A program made the position numbers and the translations under genes. From Anaeromyxobacter soli (GTDB lineage Bacteria > Myxococcota > Myxococcia > Myxococcales > Anaeromyxobacteraceae), in NCBI RefSeq assembly GCF_022808855.1, contig NZ_JAKZLF010000030.1, positions 1-64,000 of the forward strand: a stretch of DNA of 64,000 bases, given 5' to 3'. Of the stretch, positions 45,385-54,347 are shown piece by piece (positions within the stretch are counted from its first letter, which is position 1; the number at the start of each line of letters is the position of its first letter). Below the pieces are notes generated by a model. It did not search any database. It had not been told where the DNA came from and saw nothing but the letters and a program-made list of their open reading frames with translations.

Positions 45385-47184
45385 CTACCCTGACACGGGG
45401 CCGAGCGCCGGCTCGGCCTCGAGCAGCTCCGGGAAGCGGCGGAGCATCTCGGTGCGCACCTCGCGCTCGATGTCGTCGGCGGTCGTGAACGAGAGGAGCC
45501 GCTCGACGAGGGCGCGACCGTCCTCGGCGCGCGCGGCGCGGATCACGCGCTTCACGAGCGGGATGGCGGAGCCGTTCATCGACAGCTCGGAGACGCCCAG
45601 GCCGATGAGCACGAGCGCGTTGGTCGGCTCGCCTGCCATCTCGCCGCACATCGAGACCGGGATCCCCACCGCCTGCGCCGCGTCGCAGATCTGCTTCAGC
45701 ATCCGCAGCACCGCGAGGTGGAGCGGCTTGTACAGGTAGGCGACGTCCTTGTTCTGGCGGTCGATCCCGAGCGCGTACTGGATGAGGTCGTTCGTGCCGA
45801 TGGAGAAGAAGTCGCACTCGTTGGCGAGCCGGTCGGCGATGAGCGCCGCGGAGGGCAGCTCGATCATGATCCCCACCGGCACGTCGTCGCGCACCGCCAC
45901 GCCCTCGCGGCGCAGCTCCTCGCGCACCTCGCCGAGGAGCCGGCGCGCGGCGCGCAGCTCGGCGACCCCCGAGATCATGGGGAACATGATGCGGAGGTTC
46001 CCGTGCACCGACGCGCGCAGGAGGGCGCGCAGCTGGATGCGGAACATCTCCGGCTGGCGCAGGCAGTAGCGGATCGCCCGCAGGCCGAGCGCGGGGTTCT
46101 CCGCCGGCACGCGCATCCCCACCGGCAGCTTGTCGCCGCCGAGGTCGAAGGTGCGGATCGTCACCGGCTTCGGCGCGAGCGCCTCGAGGACGCGGCGGTA
46201 GCTCTGATACTGCTCGCCCTCGCCGGGGAGGTCGTGGCGGCCGAGGAACAGGAACTCGGTGCGGTAGAGCCCCACCGCCTCGCCGCCGTGCGCCACGAGG
46301 CTCGGGACCTCCTCCACGAACTCGATGTTGCCGGCGAGCCGCACGGTGACGTCGTCGAGCGTGCGGGCCGGGAGATCGCGCGTGCGGAGCAGCACCTGCT
46401 CCGCCTCGAGGAACCGCTCCCGCGCGACCTCGTACTCGACGCGGTCGCCGGGGGACGGGTTGATCACCACCACGCCGCGGCTGCCGTCGACGGCGATCCA
46501 GTCGCCGCGGCTGGCGAGCGTGGTGATGCGCCCCACGCCCACCACCGCCGGCACCTCGAGGGCGCGCGCGACGATGGCGGTGTGCGAGGTCTTCGCGCCG
46601 GTGTCGGTCACGAACGCGGCGACCTTGCGCTCGTGGAGCAGGAGCGCGGTGTCGGCCGGCGAGAGGTCGTGCGCGACGATGATCGCGCCCTCGGGCGGCG
46701 GCTCCTCCACGTCGGGCGCCTGGCCGAGGAGGTTCTTGATGACGCGCTCGCCGACGTAGTCCACGTCGGCGCGGCGCTCCTTGAAGTACTCGTCCGCCAG
46801 CTCGTGGAAGGCGCTCTTGATCTTGCGGACGGCCCGCTTCACCGCCCACTCCGCGTTGATGCGGTCCTCCCGGATGAGCCGCTGCGCCTCGAGGACGAGC
46901 ATCTCGTCCTTCAGCATCATCCGGTGCATGTCGATGATGGCGGTGTGCTCGGCGCCGCCCTGCGCCCCCTGCGCCCGCTCCACCTTCTCGCGCACCTCCG
47001 CGAGCTGCAGATCCGAGATCTCGAGCGCGGTGCGCAGCCGGGCGAGCTCGCTCTCCACCTCCTCCGGGGCGAGCCGGCGCTTCGGCGCACGCACCCGCCG
47101 CCGGTCCACCGGCCAGCAGCGCCCGATCGCGATCCCGGGGGACGCGGCGATGCCGACGAGGATGGAGGCGGAGGCCGGCGTCAT
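45385..47184 (-). CDS. ptsI: PTS enzyme I (phosphoenolpyruvate-protein phosphotransferase)
   Basis: Takes phosphate from PEP and passes it to HPr. The 599-residue protein has the N-terminal HPr-binding helices, the active-site His in [32 protein letters not shown], and the C-terminal PEP-binding barrel with [31 protein letters not shown] and [11 protein letters not shown]. It has no GAF domain, so it is the sugar-type enzyme rather than the nitrogen-type EI-Ntr. The ATG overlaps the HPr stop as ATGA. It ends the hprK to ptsI operon. Confidence 0.95.
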   Translation of the reverse strand: MTPASASILVGIAASPGIAIGRCWPVDRRRVRAPKRRLAPEEVESELARLRTALEISDLQLAEVREKVERAQGAQGGAEHTAIIDMHRMMLKDEMLVLEAQRLIREDRINAEWAVKRAVRKIKSAFHELADEYFKERRADVDYVGERVIKNLLGQAPDVEEPPPEGAIIVAHDLSPADTALLLHERKVAAFVTDTGAKTSHTAIVARALEVPAVVGVGRITTLASRGDWIAVDGSRGVVVINPSPGDRVEYEVARERFLEAEQVLLRTRDLPARTLDDVTVRLAGNIEFVEEVPSLVAHGGEAVGLYRTEFLFLGRHDLPGEGEQYQSYRRVLEALAPKPVTIRTFDLGGDKLPVGMRVPAENPALGLRAIRYCLRQPEMFRIQLRALLRASVHGNLRIMFPMISGVAELRAARRLLGEVREELRREGVAVRDDVPVGIMIELPSAALIADRLANECDFFSIGTNDLIQYALGIDRQNKDVAYLYKPLHLAVLRMLKQICDAAQAVGIPVSMCGEMAGEPTNALVLIGLGVSELSMNGSAIPLVKRVIRAARAEDGRALVERLLSFTTADDIEREVRTEMLRRFPELLEAEPALGPVSG

Positions 47185-47453
47185 TTCTCTCCGAACCCGT
47201 TCTCGATCACCTTCGCGAGCGCGGTCATCGCCGAGTCGGCGTCCTCTCCCTCCACGAGCACGACGATGGAGGAGCCCTTCGCGGCCGCGAGCGTGAGCAC
47301 GCCCATGATGCTCTTCCCGTTCACCTGCATCCCGTCCTTCTCGACGTGGATCTCGGAGCGGAAGCGGTTCGCCGTCTGGACGAGCTGCGCCGCGGCGCGG
47401 GCGTGGAGCCCCAGCGAGTTGACGATGACGAAGGTGCGCTCGTGCCTCGGCAT
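47181..47453 (-). CDS. ptsH: PTS phosphocarrier protein HPr
   Basis: A 90-residue phosphocarrier. His in [13 protein letters not shown] receives phosphate from enzyme I, and Ser in [13 protein letters not shown] is the expected target of the HPr kinase HprK encoded in the same operon. The usual Pro two residues after the active His (HARP) is Ala here (HARA), an unusual but tolerable change. Length and spacing (four bases after EIID, overlapping ptsI) fit a dedicated operon HPr. Regulatory phosphorylation is inferred from the presence of both Ser46-type motif and HprK. Confidence 0.94.
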   Translation of the reverse strand: MPRHERTFVIVNSLGLHARAAAQLVQTANRFRSEIHVEKDGMQVNGKSIMGVLTLAAAKGSSIVVLVEGEDADSAMTALAKVIENGFGEK

Positions 47454-47457
47454 GCGG

Positions 47458-48225
47458 CTAGCTGCTCCAGTGGAGGTGGCCCGCCACCGCCACTGCGATG
47501 CCCGCGAGGGCGGCGACGTAGGCGGTGGGGAGGAGGCGCGCGCCGCGGACGAGCGCGGCGTAGCCGGTCCCGGCCACGAGCGCCGCGACGATCCCGGCCG
47601 CGGCCCCCGCCGCGCCGGCGCCGCGGAGGACGACGATGGCCGCCGCGACGCCGCACAGGGCGACGCCGGCGGCGCGCAGGCGGTCGGCCGCGAGGGGCAG
47701 CCCGAGCCGCGCGATCACCGGGACGACGGCGTCTCCGCCGCGGTAGGCGGCGCGGAACAGCCCGAGGCGCAGGGAGAAGTGGATGACGTTGTAGAGGAGG
47801 ACGGCCGCCACGATGGCGGGGACGCCGACGACGAGCGCGCCGGCGGCGCCGAGCGCGCCGCAGAACGGGCGGAGCGCCGTCCAGAAGAAGCCGTCGCCGA
47901 GCGCCGCGAGCGGCCCCTGCAGCGTGGTCTTGTAGCGGATGGCGGCGCCGGGCGGCTCCTCGCCGGCGGCGACCCGCTCCTCGTGGTGGATCGCGCCGCC
48001 CACGATGGCGGCGGCCATGAACGGATGGCAGTTGAAGAACTGGAGGTGGCGCTCGAGCGCCTCGCGCCGCCGCCCGGGCTCCGGATAGAGGGCGGCGAGC
48101 GCCGGCTCGATCGCGTAGGCGAAGCCGAGGTTCTGCATGCCGCGCCGGTTCCAGGCGGCCTGCAGGAACAGGCAACGCCAGAACACGCGGGCGAGCGTCC
48201 TTGGGGGGACGCGGGCCGGGCTCAC
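47458..48225 (-). CDS. PTS mannose/fructose/sorbose family EIID
   Basis: Membrane component IID of a mannose-type permease. The 255-residue protein opens RVFWRCLFLQAAWNRRGMQN and AYAIEPALAALYPEP, marks of EIID, with HLQFFNCHPFMAAAIVGGAI and YKTTLQGPLAALGDGFFWTAL. A C-terminal hydrophobic region follows (residues 160-250). It is somewhat shorter than enterobacterial ManZ. GTG overlaps the EIIC stop as GTGA. EIIC and EIID together form the sugar channel; substrate cannot be read from sequence. Confidence 0.92.
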   Translation of the reverse strand: MSPARVPPRTLARVFWRCLFLQAAWNRRGMQNLGFAYAIEPALAALYPEPGRRREALERHLQFFNCHPFMAAAIVGGAIHHEERVAAGEEPPGAAIRYKTTLQGPLAALGDGFFWTALRPFCGALGAAGALVVGVPAIVAAVLLYNVIHFSLRLGLFRAAYRGGDAVVPVIARLGLPLAADRLRAAGVALCGVAAAIVVLRGAGAAGAAAGIVAALVAGTGYAALVRGARLLPTAYVAALAGIAVAVAGHLHWSS

Positions 48226-48926
48226 GACAGGACCCCCCCGATGAGCAGCCCCGCCGCGAGCGCGCCGCCGAGGGCGCCGTAGAAGAAGCGCGGCGCCTCG
48301 CGCGCGCGGAGCGCCTTCGCGCCCGAGGCGGCGGCGAGCGCCGCGAAGGCGAAGAAGCCGAGCCTGAGCGGTCCGGTCGCGCCGGGTACCGCGCGCAGGA
48401 ACGCGGGGATCACCACCGCGGCGAGGGCGGCGCCGGCGGGCGCGAGGAGCGCGGCGACGGCGAACGGGGCCACGAGCCCGTGGAGGTTCCAGCGCACCGC
48501 GGCGCGTGCATCGCCCCCCGCGAGGGCGGCCTCGGCGCGCACCGCCAGCCGATCGTTCCAGAGCTCGACGAAGCGGTCCGCGACGCGCCCGAGGTGGGCG
48601 AGCGGCGCGCAGAGGAGCACGGCCAGGATCGCCACCTCCGGCGAGACGCCCACGCCGAGCGCGCGCCCGGCGAGGACCGCGCCGCCCGTGATGGCCACCG
48701 TGCCGAGCGCCTCGTGCACCGGCAACGCCGCGCCGAGGTTCACCGCGCCGAGCCAGAGCAGCTCGAGCGGTGGGGCCACGAGGAGACCGCCGTGCGGATC
48801 GCCGAGCGCCCAGCCGGTCATCGGCGCGAGCGCGATGGGCCGCGAGAGCATGGCCTGCAGAAAGCCTTTGCGCTCGATCGCGGCGAGGCCCGCGACGACC
48901 CCTAGGACGAGGTAGGACAAGCCCAA
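48222..48926 (-). CDS. PTS mannose/fructose/sorbose family EIIC
   Basis: Membrane component IIC of the same permease. The 234-residue product has about six hydrophobic segments and the EIIC-like start LVAGLAAIERKGF (here VVAGLAAIERKGFLQAMLSR) with PIALAPMTGWALGDPHGG and LLWLGAVNLGAALPVHEA. It is shorter than ManY, and its TTG start at 48926 is unusual; AGGT about nine bases before TTG is the only ribosome-binding site. EIIB ends ten bases upstream. The assignment rests on pattern and on its place between EIIB and EIID. Confidence 0.88.
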   Translation of the reverse strand: MGLSYLVLGVVAGLAAIERKGFLQAMLSRPIALAPMTGWALGDPHGGLLVAPPLELLWLGAVNLGAALPVHEALGTVAITGGAVLAGRALGVGVSPEVAILAVLLCAPLAHLGRVADRFVELWNDRLAVRAEAALAGGDARAAVRWNLHGLVAPFAVAALLAPAGAALAAVVIPAFLRAVPGATGPLRLGFFAFAALAAASGAKALRAREAPRFFYGALGGALAAGLLIGGVLS

Positions 48927-48936
48927 GCAGTGTAAC

Positions 48937-49431
48937 CTAACGGGCCGCGGCGTACCGGCGTTCGATCTCGTCGATCCCCGCGGGGGCTTCGGTGGGCACC
49001 GAGCGGGCTTCCACCTCGAAGCCCGCCGCGGCCAGCTCGCGCAGCGTCCGGATCTCGTCCTCCGACAGGAAAACCGAGGGCGTGACGGCCCTGCGCCCCG
49101 GGCCGAAGTGCACGTTGCCCACGTTGAGGAGCCGCGCCCGCGCCGGCGTGAGGCCGGCGGCGCGGGCCTCGGCGAGCTGGGCGACGTCGCGCACGAGCAC
49201 GAGCACGGGCCGGTCGGACTCCGCGAGCGCCCCGAAGTCGATCGCCCGCAGCGGCTCGATCCGCACCGGCAGCTCGGGCGGGACGCACAGGGTCATCGCC
49301 GCGCGGGCGAGCACGCTCGACGCGGCCTCGTCGTCCGCCACGACCACTTCCTTCACCCCCAGGCGAGGGAGCCAGGTCTCGAGCACCTGGCCGTGGAGGA
49401 GCCGGTTGTCGACGCGGACGAGGGAGATCAC
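48937..49431 (-). CDS. PTS mannose/fructose/sorbose family EIIB
   Basis: Cytoplasmic component IIB. The 164-residue protein starts with the active-site segment SLVRVDNRLLHGQVLETW, in which His14 takes phosphate from EIIA and passes it to sugar. The rest follows the family: VVVADDEAAS, RARLLNVGNVHFGPGRRAV and SVFLSEDEIRTLREL. All expected active residues are present, so this is a competent transporter part rather than a regulatory relic. It lies between EIIA and EIIC. Confidence 0.93.
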   Translation of the reverse strand: MISLVRVDNRLLHGQVLETWLPRLGVKEVVVADDEAASSVLARAAMTLCVPPELPVRIEPLRAIDFGALAESDRPVLVLVRDVAQLAEARAAGLTPARARLLNVGNVHFGPGRRAVTPSVFLSEDEIRTLRELAAAGFEVEARSVPTEAPAGIDEIERRYAAAR

Positions 49432-49462
49432 GGGGTAGAGACGGCTGCGCGGGCTGCGCGAT

Positions 49463-49885
49463 TCACGACGAACGGCTCGTGCGTGCCCGGGTGCGCAGGA
49501 GCTCGGACGCGAGCGTGATGTTCTTCTGGCCGTAGCCGGTGAGGAGCTCGGCGGTGGCGTGGAGGCCGAGGCTCTCCGCCCGGGCAGTGGCGAGCTTCAG
49601 CACCATGGGGAGGTTCACGCCGGTGACCACCTCGAGCTTCTCGTCGAGGAAGGTGAGCGCGAGGTTCGCCGGGGTGCCGCCGAACATGTCGGTGAGGACG
49701 AGCACGCCCTCGCCTGCGTCCACGCGCTTCACGGCCTCGCCCAGGCGGGCGCGGCAGTCCTCCATGGACGAGCCCGCGCCGATGCTCACCGCCTCGGACT
49801 GCTCGAGGCGACCGACGATGCCCTCCGCGGTGCGGAGCAGCTCCTGCGCGAGATTGCCGTGCGTGGCGACGACGAGACCGACCAT
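49463..49885 (-). CDS. PTS mannose-type EIIA
   Basis: Cytoplasmic component IIA. The 140-residue protein begins MVGLVVATHGNLAQELL with the phosphorylated His9 and has VLVLTDMFGGTPANLAL, the dimer and active-site loop. Length matches a single EIIA domain without a fused EIIB, which is encoded separately next to it. The ATG at 49885 follows a GGAGGAG site; upstream codons are unlikely. RapZ lies 71 bases upstream. EIIA-Man proteins next to HprK and RapZ are common in deltaproteobacteria and may serve regulation as well as uptake. Confidence 0.92.
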   Translation of the reverse strand: MVGLVVATHGNLAQELLRTAEGIVGRLEQSEAVSIGAGSSMEDCRARLGEAVKRVDAGEGVLVLTDMFGGTPANLALTFLDEKLEVVTGVNLPMVLKLATARAESLGLHATAELLTGYGQKNITLASELLRTRARTSRSS

Positions 49886-49956
49886 CAGGATGCTCCTCCC
49901 CCGGCGCGGGCGTACCATAGCCTCGCGCGCCCCCGGGGGCCAGCGGTGCCGGCGCC

Positions 49957-50841
49957 CTACTCCTTCTCCACGTCCCGGTGCCACAGCCGGACCGGCTGGC
50001 CGCCCGCCTCCAGCCGCTCCGAGAGCGCGCCGGCGAGCGCCACCGAGCGGTGCTTTCCGCCGGTGCAGCCGATCGCGATCGTGAGGTAGCTCTTCCCCTC
50101 GGCGCGGTAGCGCGGGAGCAGGAAGCCGAGCAGGTCGACGGTGCGCTCGAGGAAGGCCTTCGCGTCGGCCTGGCCGAGCACGAAGCTCGCCACGCGCGGG
50201 TCCGTGCCCGGGTGCGACTTCAGCTCGGGGATGAAGTAGGGGTTCGGGAGGAACCGCACGTCGAGCACGAGGTCGGCGTGGGTGGGCAGGCCGAAGCGGA
50301 ACCCGAACGAAACCACCGTGACGCCGAGCCGGGCGCCCTCCGAGGACCCGAAGCGCCGGGTGACGAGCCGCTTCAGCTCGTGGACGTTCAGCGTCGTCGT
50401 GTCGATCACCTCGTCGGCGATCGCCTTCAGCGCGGCGAGGGCGCGGCGCTCGGCGGCGATGCCGTCGGGGACGGTGCCGGTCTCGCCGGCGAGCGGGTGG
50501 CGCCGCCGCGTCTCCGAGTAGCGGCGCACGAGGGACTCGTCGGAGGCGTCGAGGAACAGCACCTCGACGTCCGCCCCCTGCTGGCGGATCTCCTGGATGA
50601 CGCGCGGGGCGTCGGCGAGGAAGCGCCCCTCGCGCGCGTCGACGACGAGCGCGAGGCGCGACACCTCGCCGGCGGTGTGGCCCGAGAGCTCGAGCAGCTT
50701 CTCGAGGAACAGGATGGGCAGGTTGTCGACGCAGTAGAAGCCGGCGTCCTCGAGCGCGCGGAGCGCGGTGGACTTCCCCGAGCCGGACACGCCGGTGAGG
50801 ATCACGACCTCCGCCGCGCCGTGGTTCGCGTTCTCGATCAT
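49957..50841 (-). CDS. rapZ: RapZ (YvcJ/YhbJ) nucleotide-binding RNase adaptor
   Basis: A 294-residue P-loop protein. [19 protein letters not shown] is the Walker A motif; [20 protein letters not shown] and VDARE follow, and the C-terminal domain carries [18 protein letters not shown] and [12 protein letters not shown]. In E. coli RapZ guides RNase E to GlmZ and senses glucosamine-6-phosphate; in many other bacteria it sits beside hprK and ptsH as here, and its RNA partner is unknown. ATGA overlaps the hprK stop, so the two are co-translated. Role in this organism is inferred from neighbourhood only. Confidence 0.95.
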   Translation of the reverse strand: MIENANHGAAEVVILTGVSGSGKSTALRALEDAGFYCVDNLPILFLEKLLELSGHTAGEVSRLALVVDAREGRFLADAPRVIQEIRQQGADVEVLFLDASDESLVRRYSETRRRHPLAGETGTVPDGIAAERRALAALKAIADEVIDTTTLNVHELKRLVTRRFGSSEGARLGVTVVSFGFRFGLPTHADLVLDVRFLPNPYFIPELKSHPGTDPRVASFVLGQADAKAFLERTVDLLGFLLPRYRAEGKSYLTIAIGCTGGKHRSVALAGALSERLEAGGQPVRLWHRDVEKE

Positions 50842-51803
50842 TCGACGTCCAGCTCCCCGACTCGCCCGCCGGGGGCGAGCGCGATCGCGCGGTTCAGCCG
50901 CTCCTGGAACTCCCGGGCCGAGTGGTGGCCCTGGAGCTTCAGGAGGTGGTTGCGCGCCGCGACCTCGACGATGGTGGTCATGTTGCGGCCCGGACGGACC
51001 GGGACGATGAGCATCGGGATCTCCACGTCGAGGATGCGGAACTTCTTCTCCTCGACGCCCAGGCGGTCGTACTCCACGCTGGGATCCCACTCCACGAGCT
51101 CGAGGACGATCTCGATCTTCTTCCGCTCGCGGATGGACGCGACGCCGAAGAGATCCTTGATGTTGATGATCCCGAGCCCGCGGATCTCCATGTGGTGCTT
51201 GATGATCTCGGAGCCGGCGCCGTAGACGGAGTCGGGCGTACGCCGCTTCACGTCGACGATGTCGTCCGCGACGAGGCGGTGGCCGCGCATGACGAGGTCG
51301 AGCGCGATCTCGCTCTTGCCGATGCCCGACTTGCCGAGGAGCAGGATGCCGACGCCGAAGACGTCGAGCAGCACCCCGTGCATCGAGGTCTGCGCGGTGA
51401 GGATGTCCTCGAGGTAGTTCTGGACGCCCTCGATGAAGGTCGAGCTGAGGTGCGTCGTGCGCAGGAGCGGCACCCCGGACTCGTCGGCCGCGGCCGCCAT
51501 CTCGGGCGGCACCTCGAGCCCCTTCGTCACGACGAGGCAGGCGATGTCGGCGGAGAAGAAGCTCCGCAGGACGTCCACCGCGCGCTCGCGCGGCAGCGTC
51601 TGCAGGTAGCTCATCTCGGTGTTGCCGAACACCTGGACCCGCTCGCGGTGGAGGTTCTCGGTGAAGCCGGCCAGCACGAGCCCGGGCTTCTGGATCCGGG
51701 CGGAGCTGATGCGGCGCGAGAGCCCTTGCTTGCCCGCGACGAGGGTGAGCCGGAGGTCGAACTTCTTGTCGTCGAGGAGGGCCCCGACGCGGATCGCGTC
51801 CAT
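50838..51803 (-). CDS. hprK: HPr kinase/phosphorylase
   Basis: Phosphorylates and dephosphorylates the regulatory serine of HPr. The 321-residue protein has an N-terminal receptor-like domain, then [19 protein letters not shown] (Walker A), the family's [14 protein letters not shown] segment, and the C-terminal helix [21 protein letters not shown]. In Firmicutes it governs carbon catabolite repression; in Proteobacteria it tunes PTS activity. It heads the operon running to ptsI. TAGACT (minus, 51817-51812) ends eight bases before the ATG and no Shine-Dalgarno sequence is present, so the operon message may be leaderless. Confidence 0.96.
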   Translation of the reverse strand: MDAIRVGALLDDKKFDLRLTLVAGKQGLSRRISSARIQKPGLVLAGFTENLHRERVQVFGNTEMSYLQTLPRERAVDVLRSFFSADIACLVVTKGLEVPPEMAAAADESGVPLLRTTHLSSTFIEGVQNYLEDILTAQTSMHGVLLDVFGVGILLLGKSGIGKSEIALDLVMRGHRLVADDIVDVKRRTPDSVYGAGSEIIKHHMEIRGLGIINIKDLFGVASIRERKKIEIVLELVEWDPSVEYDRLGVEEKKFRILDVEIPMLIVPVRPGRNMTTIVEVAARNHLLKLQGHHSAREFQERLNRAIALAPGGRVGELDVE

Positions 51804-52187
51804 CGCGGCGGAGTCTAACCCGCGGAAACGGCTGGCCGCTACCTCGTCGGCACGCCTCCCCGGGCCCGCCGCGCCCCGAGGTCCGCGCCGCAGGGCCGGG
51901 CGCGGAACGCCGGCGCGCCGCGCGGACCGGGACGGGCGGACGGAGCGAGCGGGCGGAGGGCCACGGCGAGCGCCGCGGCCCGGGTCGCGTGCGGGAGGGC
52001 GCGCGCGACTCCCGCACGAACCGTGTAATCGGCGCGCGCGATCGGCGCTCGCCGGCCACCCCGCCGCGCCCCCGCTTCCTCCGCGCGGGCCGCGCGCCTT
52101 CGACCCGGTGGGGGCCCGCGCGAGGTCACGCGGCCCGACTCGCGCGTTGACGGTATGCTCGGCCGGTCACTAGATTGCCCCGCTCCG
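51804..52187. other. 384-base divergent intergenic region
   Basis: The region separates hprK from the DHH gene. It is extremely GC-rich and shows a hprK -10-like box at its left end and a DHH promoter at its right end. Reading frames across it are Arg/Ala/Pro-rich without a ribosome-binding site, so I see no protein gene. No tRNA-like cloverleaf or clear terminator is visible. A small RNA cannot be ruled out. Confidence 0.5.
52147..52176 (+). promoter_or_regulatory. Promoter of the DHH phosphoesterase gene
   Basis: TTGACG (52147-52152), 18-base spacer, TAGATT (52171-52176). The -10 box ends 11 bases before the ATG, leaving a leader of about five bases. Confidence 0.65.
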
Positions 52188-53159
52188 ATGCAGCTCAAGG
52201 TCCTCTACCACGGCAACTGCTTCGACGGCTGCGCCTCCGCGGCGCTCTTCAGCCGCTTCTTCGAGGAGCGCGAGGGGACGCGGCTCTCCACGGTCCGACA
52301 CGTGCCGCTGCAGCACGGCGCCGGCGATCCGTTCCCGCCCGGCGCCTTCGACGGCGACGTGAACGCCTGCGTCGACTTCCGCTTCTCCCCGTCGCCCGAC
52401 CTTCACTGGTGGTTCGACCATCACGCGAGCGCCTTCCCCACCCCCCACGATCGCGCCCTGTTCGAGCGGGACGTGAGCGGCCAGAAGTTCTGGGACCCGG
52501 CCGCGCCGAGCTGCACCGGCTTCATGGCCCGCACGCTCGCGGAGCGCTTCGACTGGCGCGCCGAGGATCTCGCGGAGCTCGTCCGCTGGGCCGACGTCAT
52601 CGACGCGGCCCGGTTCGACTCGCCCGCCACCGCGGTGCGGCTGGAGGCGCCGGCGCTGCGGATCATGACGCTGCTCGAGGCGACGAAGGACCCGGCGGTC
52701 CCCGCCCGGCTCATCGAGGCCCTGCAGCACCGGCCGCTCGCCGAGATCGCGGCCGAGCCCTGGGTGGCACAGCCGCTCGAGCCCATCCTCGCGCGCCACG
52801 CGGACGCCATCGAGGTGTACCGTCGCCTCGCCCGCGTCGAGCAGGGCGTCGTCATGATCGATCTCACCCGCACGCCCATCGAGTCGGCGAACAAGTTCAT
52901 CGCGTACGAGCTCTTCCCCGAGGCCCGCTACACGGTGGTCGTGAGCCGCGACCCCAAGCGCGCCAAGGTGTCGGTCGGGTCGAACCCGTGGGCCCGGCCG
53001 CCGCGCGCGCACGACATCTCCAAGCTGTGCGAGCGGTACGGCGGCGGCGGCCACCCGGTCGTCGGCGCCGTGTCGCTCGCACCTGATCACGTCGAGGACG
53101 CGCGGCGCATCGCCGGCGAGATCGCCGCGGCGCTGCGCACGGAGCCGACCGCGCCATGA
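52188..53159 (+). CDS. DHH/DHHA1-family phosphoesterase
   Basis: A 323-residue cytoplasmic phosphoesterase. N-terminal DHH domain: YHGNCFDGCASAALFSRFF with metal-binding Asp, CVDFRFSPSPD and WWFDHHASAFP (the DHH motif). The C-terminal DHHA1 domain has KVSVGSNPW and KLCERYGGGGHPVVGA (the GGGH motif). Relatives include nanoRNase/pAp phosphatase NrnA and c-di-nucleotide phosphodiesterases; no sensor or membrane domain is fused. Degradation of short RNA, pAp or a cyclic dinucleotide are the main options. Its stop overlaps the receiver gene start as ATGA. Confidence 0.86.
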   Translation: MQLKVLYHGNCFDGCASAALFSRFFEEREGTRLSTVRHVPLQHGAGDPFPPGAFDGDVNACVDFRFSPSPDLHWWFDHHASAFPTPHDRALFERDVSGQKFWDPAAPSCTGFMARTLAERFDWRAEDLAELVRWADVIDAARFDSPATAVRLEAPALRIMTLLEATKDPAVPARLIEALQHRPLAEIAAEPWVAQPLEPILARHADAIEVYRRLARVEQGVVMIDLTRTPIESANKFIAYELFPEARYTVVVSRDPKRAKVSVGSNPWARPPRAHDISKLCERYGGGGHPVVGAVSLAPDHVEDARRIAGEIAAALRTEPTAP

Positions 53160-53536
53160 CCCCCGGCCAGTACATCCTCGTCGTCGACGACGACGACGAC
53201 TTCCGCGAGGCGCTCTCCGAGGTGCTCTCCGAGGCGGGCTACCCGGTGCAGAAGGCCGAGAACGGTGAGATCGCCCTGCAGCGGGTGGCCGACGAGGCGC
53301 CCGGCATCGTGCTGCTCGACCTCAAGATGCCGGTGCTCGACGGCTGGGGCGTGATGGAGCGCATGCGCGGCGACGCCAAGAGCTCCGCGGTGCCGATCCT
53401 GATCCTCTCTGCCTACGGGTTCGAGTGGGAGGCGGAGCTCCTCGGCGCGCAGGGCTACATCCCGAAGTCGGTCGGGATGGACGAGATCCTCGAGCGCGTC
53501 CGCAAGGCCGCCGGCCCGCCGCCGATGCGGCATTGA
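53156..53536 (+). CDS. Stand-alone response regulator receiver domain
   Basis: A 126-residue CheY-like protein with no output domain. The acid pocket is VVDDDDDFREAL, the phosphoacceptor Asp is in VLLDLKMPVLDGWGV, the switch Ser is in LILSAYG and the conserved Lys is in GYIPKSVGMDE. It should be phosphorylated by a histidine kinase encoded elsewhere and act by protein contact. The start overlaps the DHH gene stop by four bases, so the two are made together, which hints that the receiver may control the phosphoesterase; this link is inference. Confidence 0.9.
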   Translation: MTPGQYILVVDDDDDFREALSEVLSEAGYPVQKAENGEIALQRVADEAPGIVLLDLKMPVLDGWGVMERMRGDAKSSAVPILILSAYGFEWEAELLGAQGYIPKSVGMDEILERVRKAAGPPPMRH

Positions 53537-53561
53537 GGATCGCGGGGACGCAGTCCCCGTT

Positions 53562-54347
53562 TCAATGCGTCGTCACGACCAGCTCGGGACCCGGCGTCAC
53601 CGGCGTGCAGCCGCCCTCCCACACGTCGAAGACGCGGAAGCGCTTGTCCCAGAGCTTCCGGAGCAGGGGCATCGCGACGTTGTAGACGGGGATGCCCTTG
53701 GGCGTACGGCCGTCCGTCTTGCCGTGGTGGGCGTGGCCGTGGAACACGGCGCACGCGCCGAACGCCTCGCACGGCGCGGAGAGGCGCGACGTCCCGAGGT
53801 ACGGCCGGATCTCCGCCTCCTCGCCCTGGCAGGTCTCGGCGATGGGCGCGTAGTGCGTCATGACGATCTTCATCGGCGTGTCGAGCTGCCCGAGCGCGGC
53901 CTCGAGCTTCAGCGCCTCGTTGACCGCCTCCTGCACGAACGCCTTGATGATCGGCTCGCCGAAGGCCTGCAGCATGGCCCGCTCGAACCCCCCGGCGAAC
54001 CCCTTCACGCCGGCGATGCCGACGCGCTTGTCGAACACGGCGTGGTCGCCGTCGAGCACCTCGATGCTCGATTCGCCGAGGATCCGGACGACGTCCTTCA
54101 CCACCCCGCCCTCGAAGTCGTGGTTGCCGAGCACGGCGGCACACGGCACGCGCAAGAGCGCGAACGCCTCGGCGAGCGTCTTCGCCTCGTCGATGGTGCC
54201 GTGGTCGGTGAGGTCTCCCGCGAGCAGGAGCCCCTCCGCCTCGCCGTTCACGATCTTCACGAGCTCGCGGAAGCGGCCGTGCTGGTCCTGTCGGCAGTGG
54301 AGATCAGCGACCGCCGCCAGCCGGAAGGTCCCGTTCCCGTCCGCCAT
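53562..54347 (-). CDS. Calcineurin-like metallophosphoesterase
   Basis: A 261-residue dimetal phosphoesterase. All motifs are present: AAVADLHCRQ (DxH), LLAGDLTDHG (GD), VLGNHDFEGG (GNHD), MTHYAPIAET and AVFHGHAHHGK (GHxH). The ATG follows AAGGAG and lies 44 bases inside the 3-prime end of the upstream nucleotidyltransferase gene, so the two share an operon and their translation is linked. Substrates in the family include cyclic nucleotides, nucleotidylated proteins and phosphate esters. An enzyme that reverses the neighbour's nucleotidyl transfer is an appealing idea but not proven by sequence. Confidence 0.86.
   Translation of the reverse strand: MADGNGTFRLAAVADLHCRQDQHGRFRELVKIVNGEAEGLLLAGDLTDHGTIDEAKTLAEAFALLRVPCAAVLGNHDFEGGVVKDVVRILGESSIEVLDGDHAVFDKRVGIAGVKGFAGGFERAMLQAFGEPIIKAFVQEAVNEALKLEAALGQLDTPMKIVMTHYAPIAETCQGEEAEIRPYLGTSRLSAPCEAFGACAVFHGHAHHGKTDGRTPKGIPVYNVAMPLLRKLWDKRFRVFDVWEGGCTPVTPGPELVVTTH

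Noticed and set aside
51839-52198. 119-codon minus-strand frame upstream of hprK
   Set aside because: Starts inside the DHH gene, is Arg/Ala-rich, has no ribosome-binding site and would run through the DHH promoter.
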